In this document: piece by piece, positions 16,770-25,289 of the stretch
How the letters are laid out: each line of letters starts with the position of its first letter
Position numbering within the stretch: the first letter of the stretch is position 1
Source of the DNA: an uncultured Anaerotruncus sp.
GTDB lineage: Bacteria; Bacillota; Clostridia; Oscillospirales; CAG-272
NCBI GenBank assembly: GCA_905210995.1
Contig: CAJLZE010000005.1
Coordinates: forward strand, 1-49,029
Direction: 5' to 3'
DNA length: 49,029 nucleotides
Translations under genes and position numbers: made by a program
Notes under the pieces: generated by a model
What the model was told of the DNA's origin: nothing
Seen by the model: the letters and a program-made list of their open reading frames with translations, nothing else
Database searches by the model: none

Positions 16770-18821
16770 ATGGGCCCCGGAGGATTCGGACCCCCGCCCG
16801 GCGGACGCGGCGGATATCAGTATGAAAAAGTGCCGCTCCCCAAAAATATCGGCGACGTGCCGCGCTACCTGCGCGAGCTTCTCGGCGGTTTCTTTTACCG
16901 TTTGTTTTATACCTTCGTGCTCGTGTGGCAGACAGACCCGCTCATTTTGTTTACCATGCTGTTCATTTCGGTCTTTGACGGCGTAACACCGATCATAGGC
17001 TCGCTGATAACCGCGCGCATAACCAACGAAATGCAGCGTCTGACGAGCGAACGTGCGGTCGCCGAGGCAAACGGCGTGCCGCTCGAGCTGCAATTCGTCG
17101 GCTCGGTGCTGCTCGGGCTGCTCATCGGTCTTTTTACCTTCCGTCTGATAAACCGTGTGGTCACGCGGATATCGAACTCGATAATCCGCATCGCCGGACA
17201 GAAGGTCGTAAAGCAGGTCAAGATACAGATAATGGAGAAGGCAAAAACGCTCGATCTTGCATCGTTCGACATGCCCGGCTTTTACGAAAAGCTCGAAAAC
17301 GCCAACCGTGAGGCGGGCTCGCGCCCGATACAGACGCTTCAGGCGACCTTCTCCATCGTAAGTACGCTCATATCCCTTGTCGGTTATCTCGTGATACTTG
17401 CGCGCATACCGAATATGTGGTGGATACCGCTTCTCATCGTGGCAGTCTCCTTCCCCTCGGCTGCGATAAACTTTTATTACCGCCGCAAGAATTTTCAGTA
17501 TATGCGTAACCGCTCCAAGGACCGCAGGCAGATGAATTACTATTCCGATCTGCTCGTGAACAAGGACATGGCAAAGGAGATACGCATATTCAACCTTTCG
17601 GATACCTTTATCGACCGCTACCGTCAGGTGTTCAAGCAGTATTTTGCCGGTCTCAAATCGCTGATAGTGCACGAAAGCTTCTGGCTCGTGCTGTCGGCGG
17701 TCATCTCCTGCGCCGCAAACTGCCTCTGCTATGCAATAATCGCGCGCGGAGTTTTTGACGGCAGCTACCGCATAGGCGACTATTCCCTCTACACCGGAGC
17801 ACTCAGCTCGATAGCGACCTGCGTCGCCTCGTTCATCACGACATCGGCGTCGATATACGAGGGCACACTGTTCATCGATAACCTCGTGTCCTTTATGAAG
17901 GAAAAACAGACGGTCGTGCCGACAAAGGAACCGCCCGAGCCTGTGGCACACGGCGCCCCGCACACGATCGAATTCAAAAACGTGAGCTTCGCATATCCCG
18001 GCACCGAACGGTATGTAATAAAAAACGTGAATCTGAAATTCCGCCCGGGCGAGACAGTGGTGCTCGTCGGTCTCAACGGAGCGGGCAAGACCACGCTCAT
18101 AAAGCTGCTCACGCGCCTTTACGATCCCACCGAGGGCGTGATACTGCTTGACGGTAAAGACATACGCGAATACGACACGCACGAGCTCTATAACATATTC
18201 GGAATAATCTTTCAGGATTTCGGCAAATATGCAGTGTCGGTCTCCGAGAATATTTCCTTCGGCAATATCGACGCCGAGCCCGACCCTGCCCGCATACGCG
18301 AGAGCGCACGGCAAAGCAGTGCCGACGAATACATACGCGCGCTGCCGCGCGACTACGACACGCCGCTCATGCGTATTTTCGAGCAGGACGGGATCGAGCT
18401 TTCGGGCGGCCAGTGGCAGAAGCTCGCCATAGCGCGCGCATTCTACCGCGAGTCGGATATACTCATACTCGACGAACCCACCGCGTCGCTCGACCCGATG
18501 GCGGAGCAGGATATATTCAACACCTTCGACCGTCTGCGCGAGGGCAAGACCACCATATTCGTGTCGCATCGTCTTTCATCCGCCGTTATCGCAAGCAAGA
18601 TCGTCGTCCTCAAGGGCGGCGAGGTCATTGAAGAAGGCGACCACCGCGAGCTGATGGCTCTTCACGGCGAGTATTACAAGCTCTTCACCACACAGGCTCA
18701 GAGGTATATCGACAATACGGAAACACCTCCCGCGCCGGACGGAGAAAAACGCCGCCGCGGGCGCCGCAGACTTGATGCCGACGACTTTCCCGCCGATGCG
18801 GATGCTCCGGACATGATCTGA
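16770..18821 (+). CDS. ABC transporter, fused permease and ATPase (exporter type)
   Basis: Half-transporter expected to work as a homodimer, pumping an unknown substrate out of the cell. 683 residues. A Gly/Pro-rich cytosolic start (MGPGGFGPPPGGRGGY) leads to a transmembrane domain (about 45-370, six segments). The nucleotide-binding domain has Walker A GLNGAGKTT (about 434-442), Q-loop FQDFGKY, signature LSGGQWQKLAIARA, Walker B ILILDEPTASLD and the switch His in VSHRLSS. Three nearby starts exist (GTG 16758, ATG 16761, ATG 16770); AAAGGTG sits best before 16770. A charged tail follows the ATPase. Single gene with no partner half-transporter, ending at a shared terminator. Confidence 0.9.
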   Translation: MGPGGFGPPPGGRGGYQYEKVPLPKNIGDVPRYLRELLGGFFYRLFYTFVLVWQTDPLILFTMLFISVFDGVTPIIGSLITARITNEMQRLTSERAVAEANGVPLELQFVGSVLLGLLIGLFTFRLINRVVTRISNSIIRIAGQKVVKQVKIQIMEKAKTLDLASFDMPGFYEKLENANREAGSRPIQTLQATFSIVSTLISLVGYLVILARIPNMWWIPLLIVAVSFPSAAINFYYRRKNFQYMRNRSKDRRQMNYYSDLLVNKDMAKEIRIFNLSDTFIDRYRQVFKQYFAGLKSLIVHESFWLVLSAVISCAANCLCYAIIARGVFDGSYRIGDYSLYTGALSSIATCVASFITTSASIYEGTLFIDNLVSFMKEKQTVVPTKEPPEPVAHGAPHTIEFKNVSFAYPGTERYVIKNVNLKFRPGETVVLVGLNGAGKTTLIKLLTRLYDPTEGVILLDGKDIREYDTHELYNIFGIIFQDFGKYAVSVSENISFGNIDAEPDPARIRESARQSSADEYIRALPRDYDTPLMRIFEQDGIELSGGQWQKLAIARAFYRESDILILDEPTASLDPMAEQDIFNTFDRLREGKTTIFVSHRLSSAVIASKIVVLKGGEVIEEGDHRELMALHGEYYKLFTTQAQRYIDNTETPPAPDGEKRRRGRRRLDADDFPADADAPDMI

Positions 18822-18847
18822 CAACGACGAAAGCATAATAATATCAA

Positions 18848-18875
18848 GGGCTGCCGCACTAATGTGCGACAGCCC
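18848..18875. terminator. Bidirectional terminator
   Basis: Arms GGGCTGCCGCAC and GTGCGACAGCCC, one mismatch, 4-nt loop, followed by CGTTTTACC on the plus strand. It lies between the convergent ABC exporter and SASP genes. Confidence 0.6.
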
Positions 18876-18921
18876 CGTTTTACCGTAAAAACTCAGATGT
18901 CATAAAAGGGAGGAAAAGCTT

Positions 18922-19122
18922 TTATTTGCTCGCCTTGATATCGTTCTCGTACTTCTCGATCATCTTCTTGACCATCTGACCGCCGATAGAACCGGCCTGA
19001 CGGGAAGTGAGATCGCCGTTGTAGCCCTGGTTCAGGGTAACACCAACGTCACCGGCAGCTTCCATCTTGAACTTTTCAAGAGCAGCCTTTGCTTCGGGAA
19101 CAAGAGTCTTATTGTTAGCCAT
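18922..19122 (-). CDS. Alpha/beta-type small acid-soluble spore protein
   Basis: Coats and protects DNA in the dormant spore and is broken down at germination. The 66 residues fit the family: a helical N-terminal half, then GYNGDLTSRQAGSIGGQMVKKMI, the strongly conserved DNA-binding part. At the usual germination-protease site, where most members have Glu-Ile/Val-Ala-Ser-Glu, this one reads EAAGDVGV. GAGGAG lies before the ATG. SigG promoters normally drive such genes; I could not pick a convincing one in 19123-19230. Confidence 0.93.
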   Translation of the reverse strand: MANNKTLVPEAKAALEKFKMEAAGDVGVTLNQGYNGDLTSRQAGSIGGQMVKKMIEKYENDIKASK

Positions 19123-19339
19123 TTGAAATTCTCCTCATGTGAGCAGCCGCATACGCGGACGCCCGCAAATCTATATTAATTGAGTCCGCGTATTGCGTTC
19201 TCTGCTACTATTGTGCGCCGCATGCGCGCCGTTATGAATGGCAATTTTTATTCTTTGCCGCCGTTCACCGCAATTTTATACGGACGTTCTGCCCGCCGTC
19301 CGTTTTTCATTTTGTATTGCTTTTTGAACGCGTTTTGTA

Positions 19340-19380
19340 TTGACATCCGATCGAAAATGCGTTATAATCTACGTAGATTA
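19340..19380 (+). promoter_or_regulatory. Consensus sigma-A promoter with a 16-bp palindrome at the start site
   Basis: TTGACA (19340-19345), 17-nt spacer, TATAAT (19363-19368): perfect consensus. The -10 runs into the perfect palindrome TAATCTACGTAGATTA (19365-19380), which covers the expected transcription start and is a candidate repressor site. The rest of 19123-19339 holds no gene that I can see; ACGGAC/GTCCGT arms near 19280-19303 followed by TTTTC may be a weak terminator. Confidence 0.75.
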
Positions 19381-19408
19381 ATTTAATTTTTTTAAGAAAG
19401 GATCTATC

Positions 19409-20908
19409 ATGAAAAGAACAGCCAAAATAATCGCCATGCTTCTTTCGGCGATAATGCTCATCGCAGCATTTGCGGCGTGTGCCAAGCCGGACAACAACGG
19501 CGACACAACGACCACCGACGCCGCCGCTACAAACGCCCCCGAGACTACATCGGGAGAGATACAGGACGATCTGCCCGAATCTCTCAAGATCAACGACAGT
19601 GTGACATTCCTTTATTGGGAAGACGTCGAGCGCCCCGAATTCTTTGTTGAGGAATCCAAGGACGACGGCAACATAGTCAATACCCGCATCACCGAAAGAA
19701 ACCAGAAGGTCCAGGAACGCCTCGGCGTCGAGCTTAAATGGATCGGCACAAAGGGCAACTACTCAAACCAGAAAAACTTCGTTGAGACCGCCAACAACAG
19801 CGTTGTTTCCGGCGGCGGATATGACGTTTTCTGCGGCTACAGCATGACCGCCGCAACGCTTGCCATGAACGGTCTGACTCAGAACCTTCTCGATCTTAAA
19901 TACATCAATTTTGAAAAACCGTGGTGGCCCGCATCGCTCACCGACACCGCTACCGTCAACGGCAAGCTGTACTTCACTTCGGGCGATATCTCCACCAACA
20001 TGCTCTACATGATGTATGCTACCTTCTTCAACAAGGGTATGCTTGTCGAAGAGCACCCCGACATGACCGTTTCCGACCTCTATAACACCGTTAAAAACGG
20101 TCAGTGGACGATCGACAAGCTGATAGAGCTGTGCCAGAACGTTTACAGAGACGAAAACGCCAACGGTACCGCCGACTATGAAGACAGATACGGCTTCGAG
20201 TCCATCGACCTGCACTTCGACTGCTTCTACATCGGCTCCGACCTCCAGTTCCTTGAAAAGAACGACGACGGCACTCTCAAACTCTCCGATGATGTCAAAT
20301 CCGACAAAACGATGTCGCTGCTCGAAAAACTCACCGACTTCTTCTACAACAGCGGCTTCGCCTTCACAAAGGGCACAACTTCCAAGTATTCGTCCGCAAA
20401 GGCATTCTCCGAGGGTCGCGCGCTCTTCGTGGTTGACAGAGTTTACATCGCCTCCGGCACGCTGAAGGACGTCTCCGACTTCAAATACGGCATGCTTCCC
20501 GTTCCGAAGTACAATGAAGAGCAGTCCGACTACCGCACCTGCATGGCATTCCCCTTCACCCTTTACTCCATCTCCGTAAAGGCAAAGGATGCCGATGCCG
20601 CAGCCGCGACGCTTGAGTGCCTCGCCTCCGAGGGCTATCGCCGCGTAACGCCCGCCCTCTTCGAGCAGTCGATGAAGGTCCGTTACTCCGACGACCTTGA
20701 GGACAGCCTGATGTATGATACCATCAAGCGCACCGTCGTCATGGACCTCTCCAGAATATTCACCACTCCTCTGCAGAATATGTCTTATCAGCCCTTCCGC
20801 AACACCCTTCGCGACAACACCGCGGCAGGATGGTCCCGCAAGGTCTCCACTTTCAACAATGTTCTCAAGAGCAGCCTTGAAAAGATAAACGACACATTCG
20901 CAAAGTAA
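19409..20908 (+). CDS. Extracellular solute-binding lipoprotein (family 1, sugar type)
   Basis: Binding protein of an ABC importer, probably for an oligosaccharide. 499 residues. The lipoprotein signal MKRTAKIIAMLLSAIMLIAA ends at lipobox FAAC with lipidated Cys24, then a Thr/Ala/Asp-rich linker to about 50. The mature part resembles family 1 solute-binding proteins: a GYDVFCGYSMTAATLAMNG segment, TSGDIS, GQWTIDKLIEL, and a C-terminal region around LPVPKYNEEQSDYRT, the usual MPMPK-like turn. No permease or ATPase is adjacent, so it is an orphan binding protein. AAAGGA precedes the ATG. Sugar specificity cannot be read from sequence. Confidence 0.85.
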   Translation: MKRTAKIIAMLLSAIMLIAAFAACAKPDNNGDTTTTDAAATNAPETTSGEIQDDLPESLKINDSVTFLYWEDVERPEFFVEESKDDGNIVNTRITERNQKVQERLGVELKWIGTKGNYSNQKNFVETANNSVVSGGGYDVFCGYSMTAATLAMNGLTQNLLDLKYINFEKPWWPASLTDTATVNGKLYFTSGDISTNMLYMMYATFFNKGMLVEEHPDMTVSDLYNTVKNGQWTIDKLIELCQNVYRDENANGTADYEDRYGFESIDLHFDCFYIGSDLQFLEKNDDGTLKLSDDVKSDKTMSLLEKLTDFFYNSGFAFTKGTTSKYSSAKAFSEGRALFVVDRVYIASGTLKDVSDFKYGMLPVPKYNEEQSDYRTCMAFPFTLYSISVKAKDADAAAATLECLASEGYRRVTPALFEQSMKVRYSDDLEDSLMYDTIKRTVVMDLSRIFTTPLQNMSYQPFRNTLRDNTAAGWSRKVSTFNNVLKSSLEKINDTFAK

Positions 20909-20945
20909 GTATCAGCGGTCACAGATCACAGATACCGATTTTTCC

Positions 20946-20976
20946 GGGTTGTCTGATGGATTCAGGCAGCCCGGAA
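20946..20976. other. Stem-loop between the binding-protein gene and tyrS
   Basis: Arms CCGGGTTGTCTGA and TCAGGCAGCCCGG pair with two G-U pairs around a 5-nt loop. No T-tract follows on either strand, so it is not a standard terminator. The spacer is too short to hold a T-box. Possible RNA-processing or leader hairpin. Confidence 0.35.
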
Positions 20977-21005
20977 CGCACATTAACGAAAGGTTTCAAG
21001 CAGCA

Positions 21006-22229
21006 ATGAATATTTACGACGAGCTGAAGGCACGCGGTCTGATAGCACAGGTCACAGACGAAGCCGAGATCAGCACAATGATAAATGAGGGAAAGGCAAA
21101 GTTCTACATCGGCTTTGACTGCACCGCCGACAGCCTCACGGCAGGTCATTTTATGGCTCTTACGCTCATGAAACGCCTGCAGATGGCGGGCAACAAGCCG
21201 TTTGCCCTCATAGGCGGTGGCACGACCATGATAGGCGACCCCTCCGGGCGCACGGATATGCGCAAAATGCTCACAAAGGAAGATATCGACCACAATGCGG
21301 AATGCTTCCGCCGCCAGATGTCCCGCTTTATCGAATTCGGCGAGGGCAAAGCTCAGATGGTCAACAATGCCGACTGGCTCCTCGATCTCAACTATATAGA
21401 TTTTCTCCGCGAGGTCGGCGCATGCTTCTCGGTCAACAATATGCTGCGTGCCGAATGCTACAAGCAGCGCATGGAAAAAGGACTTTCGTTTTTTGAGTTC
21501 AACTACATGATAATGCAGTCCTACGACTTCTACTATCTCTACAAAAACTACGGCTGCAATATGCAGTTCGGCGGCGACGACCAGTGGTCGAATATGCTTG
21601 GCGGCACAGAGCTCATCCGCCGCAAGCTCGGCAAGGATGCTCACGCCATGACCATTACCCTGCTCACCGACTCACAGGGGCATAAAATGGGCAAGACCGC
21701 CGGCAACGCCGTGTGGCTCGATCCCAAAAAGACAAGCCCCTACGACTTTTATCAGTACTGGCGCAACGTCGGCGACGCCGATGTGCTCAAGTGCATAAGG
21801 ATGCTGACATTCCTGCCCATCGAACAGATAAACGAAATGTCGTCGTGGCAGGGCAGCGACCTCAACCGCGCCAAGGAGATACTTGCATACGAGCTCACCT
21901 CGCTCGTACACGGCAAGGATGAAGCCGACAAAGCGGACGCAAGCGCCAAGGCGCTCTTCGGAGCGGGTGCCGACGCCGCAATACCGACCACAGAGCTCAC
22001 CGCAGGCGATCTCGACGCAAACGGCGACATCGACATTCTCACGGTGCTCGTAAAGTCCGGTCTCGTTGCCTCGAAATCCGAGGCGCGCCGCGCAGTCGAA
22101 CAGGGCGGTGTTTCCGCCGACGGCGAAAAGGTCACAGACCTCAAGGCAAAATACACCGGCGACGCTCTCAGAAGCGGCATCGTGTTCCGCCGCGGCAAAA
22201 AAGCATACAAGAAAGTTACCGTAAAATAA
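21006..22229 (+). CDS. tyrS: Tyrosine-tRNA ligase
   Basis: Charges tRNA-Tyr with tyrosine at the cost of ATP. 407 residues, class I synthetase. Seen: FDCTADSLTAGHF (HIGH-type motif at its end), the tyrosine pocket YDFYYLYKNYGCNMQFGGDDQW, KMGKT as the KMSKS-like loop, and a C-terminal S4 RNA-binding domain around VLVKSGLVASKSEARRAVEQGG. The KMGKT form and length resemble the TyrRS of E. coli type. The frame is open upstream, but ATG at 21006 starts the normal MNIYDELKARGL. The leader is short, with no T-box, unlike many Firmicute tyrS genes. Confidence 0.95.
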   Translation: MNIYDELKARGLIAQVTDEAEISTMINEGKAKFYIGFDCTADSLTAGHFMALTLMKRLQMAGNKPFALIGGGTTMIGDPSGRTDMRKMLTKEDIDHNAECFRRQMSRFIEFGEGKAQMVNNADWLLDLNYIDFLREVGACFSVNNMLRAECYKQRMEKGLSFFEFNYMIMQSYDFYYLYKNYGCNMQFGGDDQWSNMLGGTELIRRKLGKDAHAMTITLLTDSQGHKMGKTAGNAVWLDPKKTSPYDFYQYWRNVGDADVLKCIRMLTFLPIEQINEMSSWQGSDLNRAKEILAYELTSLVHGKDEADKADASAKALFGAGADAAIPTTELTAGDLDANGDIDILTVLVKSGLVASKSEARRAVEQGGVSADGEKVTDLKAKYTGDALRSGIVFRRGKKAYKKVTVK

Positions 22230-22242
22230 ATAACAAATGCAG

Positions 22243-22278
22243 CAGTGGGGCTGACGCAATTATGCGTCAGCCCCACTG
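22243..22278 (+). terminator. Terminator after tyrS
   Basis: Perfect 16-bp arms, CAGTGGGGCTGACGCA and its complement, around a 4-nt loop, followed by TTTATC. The remainder of the 288-nt gap holds the promoter at 22427-22456 and nothing else I can recognise. Confidence 0.75.
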
Positions 22279-22426
22279 TTTATCGGCGGACGGGAAACGC
22301 CTATCATGCGAACGAACAACGTTTTTGCCCCGCATGACCTTAAACCCGGAAATACATAAGAGCAAAACGGGAATGTTCAGCAGCCCGATCGTTGTTTATA
22401 TGCTGTTATTATTTTTAACAAAAACC

Positions 22427-22456
22427 TTGACTTTATACCTCATATAATGATATAAT
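22427..22456 (+). promoter_or_regulatory. Promoter of the MBL-fold lipoprotein gene
   Basis: TTGACT (22427-22432), 18-nt spacer, TATAAT (22451-22456), 61 nt before the ATG. A second TATAAT at 22443-22448 is too close to the -35. Confidence 0.65.
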
Positions 22457-22517
22457 TTGTATATAGATTTTGTTTCGTCATTCCGAAAAAAATTAAAACA
22501 ACGAAAGGATAAGCCCC

Positions 22518-25208
22518 ATGTCACAAAAGACTAAAAGACATTTATCCGCCGTGCTCTCCGTGCTTCTTCTGCTGACGGTCATCACAGGTATGATCGGCTG
22601 CCGCAAGGACGGTGACGGCACGATCACAACAGTTACCCCCGGAACATCGCTCTCCACTTCGGACACGACCGCGCCGGGCACCGACGAGCCGACCGGCACC
22701 TCCGATGCCGCAACATCGGCTCCCGGCGCAGACGGCACCACCGGCACTTCGCCCGACACCTCGGCGCCCGACACGAGCGCTCCCGATTCAACTACCGACA
22801 CTCCCGCCACAAGCGGCGAGACGACGACCGCAAAACCGGACAACACCACCTCGCCCTCCACATCCGGCACAACAACTGCAACTGACGCACCTACGACATC
22901 GGAGACACCCGCGCCAGTCCCCGGAAAGGTCCTTTACTACGAGAACTTTGACAAGTACGGCGACATCTCCGACAGCAAGACAACGCTCTCCAAGCTCGGA
23001 TGGAACGTCGACACGACCGCAAACGGCGCGTACAAAAACAATACGTCGCTGTATTCGATCAAGGTCATCAACGGCAGCCGCCGTCTTTATATCTCAAACA
23101 TTTCCGATAAATCGACCGACTCATATGTAATAGTTCTCACCGCGGCGCAGTTCGGCGCTTATCACGAAAAGAACTATACCTATCAGTATGACCTCATCTA
23201 CGACAGCGCGGCGGATGCCAGCCGTTATATCGCGCTCGTAAGCGACTACAACGGCCAGGCATACAACTCATTCCACTTCCGCAACCGCGGCACAGCCAAC
23301 AGCCAGCTCCACTATTTCAGCCAGTGGTACACCTATGACGGCGGCACCGCGTCAAGCACCGGTTCCGGTTCGATAGTGAAAAAGCTGCTCGGCAAGAACT
23401 ATTCCGAAAACACACAGGTATTTTCCGGCGTAAACGTTTCTATCAGATACGTTGTGGACTGGACGCGCGGCAACAGCGTGTATATGCGCGTGAACACCCC
23501 CGGATATCCCGGCACCGGCAAATGGACGCTTGTTTCCAAAGGCTCGGCAAAGGCGACGGAATATTTCAAGCCCGAAAGCCTCGGCGGAGCGATAGTGCTC
23601 AAGACCGGCGGCAAGCAGTGCGGCTATGTTGACAATATCATAATCTGGGAAGGTACCGGAGACGAGCCCACAGACAAGAGCTCTCCCCTGCTCACCTCAA
23701 CGACCAAGGGCTGCTCCGGGCACCGCTTCGTCGGCGGCGAAAGCTGTCAGAATCCTTCCAAGTGCACCTATTGCGGTGCTGCGGGTTCAAACACAAAACC
23801 GCACAACTATGTGAGCGTTCCCGGCACGAGCGACACCCGCTGCAGCGTGTGCCATGCCTACGGCAGCAATGCTTCGTCATCGTGGCTGCTCAAGACCGTC
23901 CCCTCATATCAGGGCGGCAAATACAGCAGCGCTCTCTACCGTTCGGGTCAGGGCATCGATGATCCGCTGCTTCTCAAGGAAAACGAATCGCTCATGGCGA
24001 TCATATCAAAGACAAACGCATCCGGCTTCGACGATTATTGCAAAAAGCTTGAAAGTTACGGCTACACGCAGACATACACCAATATGCGCGACGGCAACCT
24101 CTATGCGCAGTACACGGAGGACGGTCAGATAATATATACATACTACACCGCCTCCGCCGCCGAAGTGCGTGTCGTTCTCGACAAAAACAGCGACTGCGCC
24201 AACGACAGCTTCGGGTATACCTACACAGCCAAGGAAGGCGACAGGACCATCCTTTATCAGTACGGCGTGCCCATGCACAGCACCGCCGCAGGCGGCAACG
24301 CAGTGGACACCGATGGACAAAAGCGCATCAACTGCGGCATGATGTATGTTATGAAGCTTGCCGACAATTCGGTATACATTCTCGACGGCGGCGGATATCA
24401 GCAGTTTGACGACGCCCAGTGCGACGGCTTTATGGCATTCCTCAGAGAGATAACCGGGCAGCCGACCGGCAAGATACGCATAGCGGCATGGTCCGTCTCA
24501 CACGGACACAGCGACCATATGGGCGGTGCGGCACTCTTCTTCAAGAAATACTGCAGCCAACTCACACTTGAGCGCGTGTTCTTCAATCTTCCCTCTTATT
24601 ACACGTCAACAACGATATTCACCGACGGCAGAGGAAACCACTCCAAACTCATCACATACATTCAGAAGTATTTCGGCAACGATGTCAAGTTCATTCAGGT
24701 CCACACCGGTCAGAGCTTCTACCTTGCCGACGTAAAGATCAATGTAATGTACACTCACGAGGATATCGTCAACGCAAGCAATGCGGTCAGCAATGTCGCC
24801 AACGACTTCAACAACTCAAGCACCGTGCTTGACATCGAATTCAACGGCAAGTCGTTCTGGCTGCTCGGCGATATCAATGCTCCGGCGGCAAATGTGATAA
24901 TAAAAAACAACAGCGCCGAAACGCTGAAATGTGATATCGTTCAGGTCGCTCACCATGTGTACAACAGGATCGAATCGCTCTACAACAAAATGCAGGCGTC
25001 GGTCGTGCTCGTCCCGCAGTCCTCGGGCGGAGCGGTCAAGAGCGCCGGAATGCGCAGCGTCATGAACAGCGTAAAGAAATACGCTCAGGACGGCATGATC
25101 TACTATGCGGGCGACGGCACCGACGGCATTGAGGTCAAGGACGGCAAGCTCACGCACGTTTATCACGAAAAGGTACTCGGCGGCGGCTATACCGGCTGGA
25201 GCTGGTAA
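22518..25208 (+). CDS. Multidomain lipoprotein with C-terminal metallo-beta-lactamase domain
   Basis: 896 residues, surface-anchored. Signal and lipobox ITGMIGC (lipidated Cys28), then a Thr/Ser/Pro-rich linker to about 130. About 135-380 is a beta-rich region, LYYENFDKYGD to YVDNIIIWEG, resembling a concanavalin-like or carbohydrate-binding fold. About 399-455 is a Cys/His-rich stretch (CSGH, CTYCG, CSVCHAYG) that could bind zinc. About 560-890 is a metallo-beta-lactamase fold with H662-G-H664-S-D666-H667 in SVSHGHSDHMGG and a later SFWLLGDINAPA and DIVQVAHHVYN, as in ComEC-type MBL domains. The enzyme activity is likely hydrolytic, substrate unknown; the combination with a sugar-binding-like domain suggests a surface polymer or nucleic acid, which is inference. 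AAAGGA precedes the ATG. Confidence 0.8.
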   Translation: MSQKTKRHLSAVLSVLLLLTVITGMIGCRKDGDGTITTVTPGTSLSTSDTTAPGTDEPTGTSDAATSAPGADGTTGTSPDTSAPDTSAPDSTTDTPATSGETTTAKPDNTTSPSTSGTTTATDAPTTSETPAPVPGKVLYYENFDKYGDISDSKTTLSKLGWNVDTTANGAYKNNTSLYSIKVINGSRRLYISNISDKSTDSYVIVLTAAQFGAYHEKNYTYQYDLIYDSAADASRYIALVSDYNGQAYNSFHFRNRGTANSQLHYFSQWYTYDGGTASSTGSGSIVKKLLGKNYSENTQVFSGVNVSIRYVVDWTRGNSVYMRVNTPGYPGTGKWTLVSKGSAKATEYFKPESLGGAIVLKTGGKQCGYVDNIIIWEGTGDEPTDKSSPLLTSTTKGCSGHRFVGGESCQNPSKCTYCGAAGSNTKPHNYVSVPGTSDTRCSVCHAYGSNASSSWLLKTVPSYQGGKYSSALYRSGQGIDDPLLLKENESLMAIISKTNASGFDDYCKKLESYGYTQTYTNMRDGNLYAQYTEDGQIIYTYYTASAAEVRVVLDKNSDCANDSFGYTYTAKEGDRTILYQYGVPMHSTAAGGNAVDTDGQKRINCGMMYVMKLADNSVYILDGGGYQQFDDAQCDGFMAFLREITGQPTGKIRIAAWSVSHGHSDHMGGAALFFKKYCSQLTLERVFFNLPSYYTSTTIFTDGRGNHSKLITYIQKYFGNDVKFIQVHTGQSFYLADVKINVMYTHEDIVNASNAVSNVANDFNNSSTVLDIEFNGKSFWLLGDINAPAANVIIKNNSAETLKCDIVQVAHHVYNRIESLYNKMQASVVLVPQSSGGAVKSAGMRSVMNSVKKYAQDGMIYYAGDGTDGIEVKDGKLTHVYHEKVLGGGYTGWSW

Positions 25209-25224
25209 AAAAGAATAAAATATC

Positions 25225-25251
25225 GGGCTGCGGCGCAAAGCGCCGCAGCCC
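25225..25251. terminator. Bidirectional terminator
   Basis: Perfect 12-bp arms, GGGCTGCGGCGC and GCGCCGCAGCCC, 3-nt loop, followed by a T-rich stretch on the plus strand and TATTTTATTC on the minus strand. Lies between the convergent lipoprotein genes. Confidence 0.75.
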
Positions 25252-25289
25252 TCTCTGTTATTTTGTGTCCGGTAATAAGCGTCACGGCG

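Noticed and set aside
16644..18569. Long open frame (641 codons) on the minus strand
   Set aside because: Antisense shadow of the ABC exporter, which carries all ATPase motifs; caused by high GC in third positions.
20909..21005. T-box riboswitch before tyrS
   Set aside because: The gap is under 100 nt and I see no T-box sequence or specifier stem, only the hairpin at 20946-20976.
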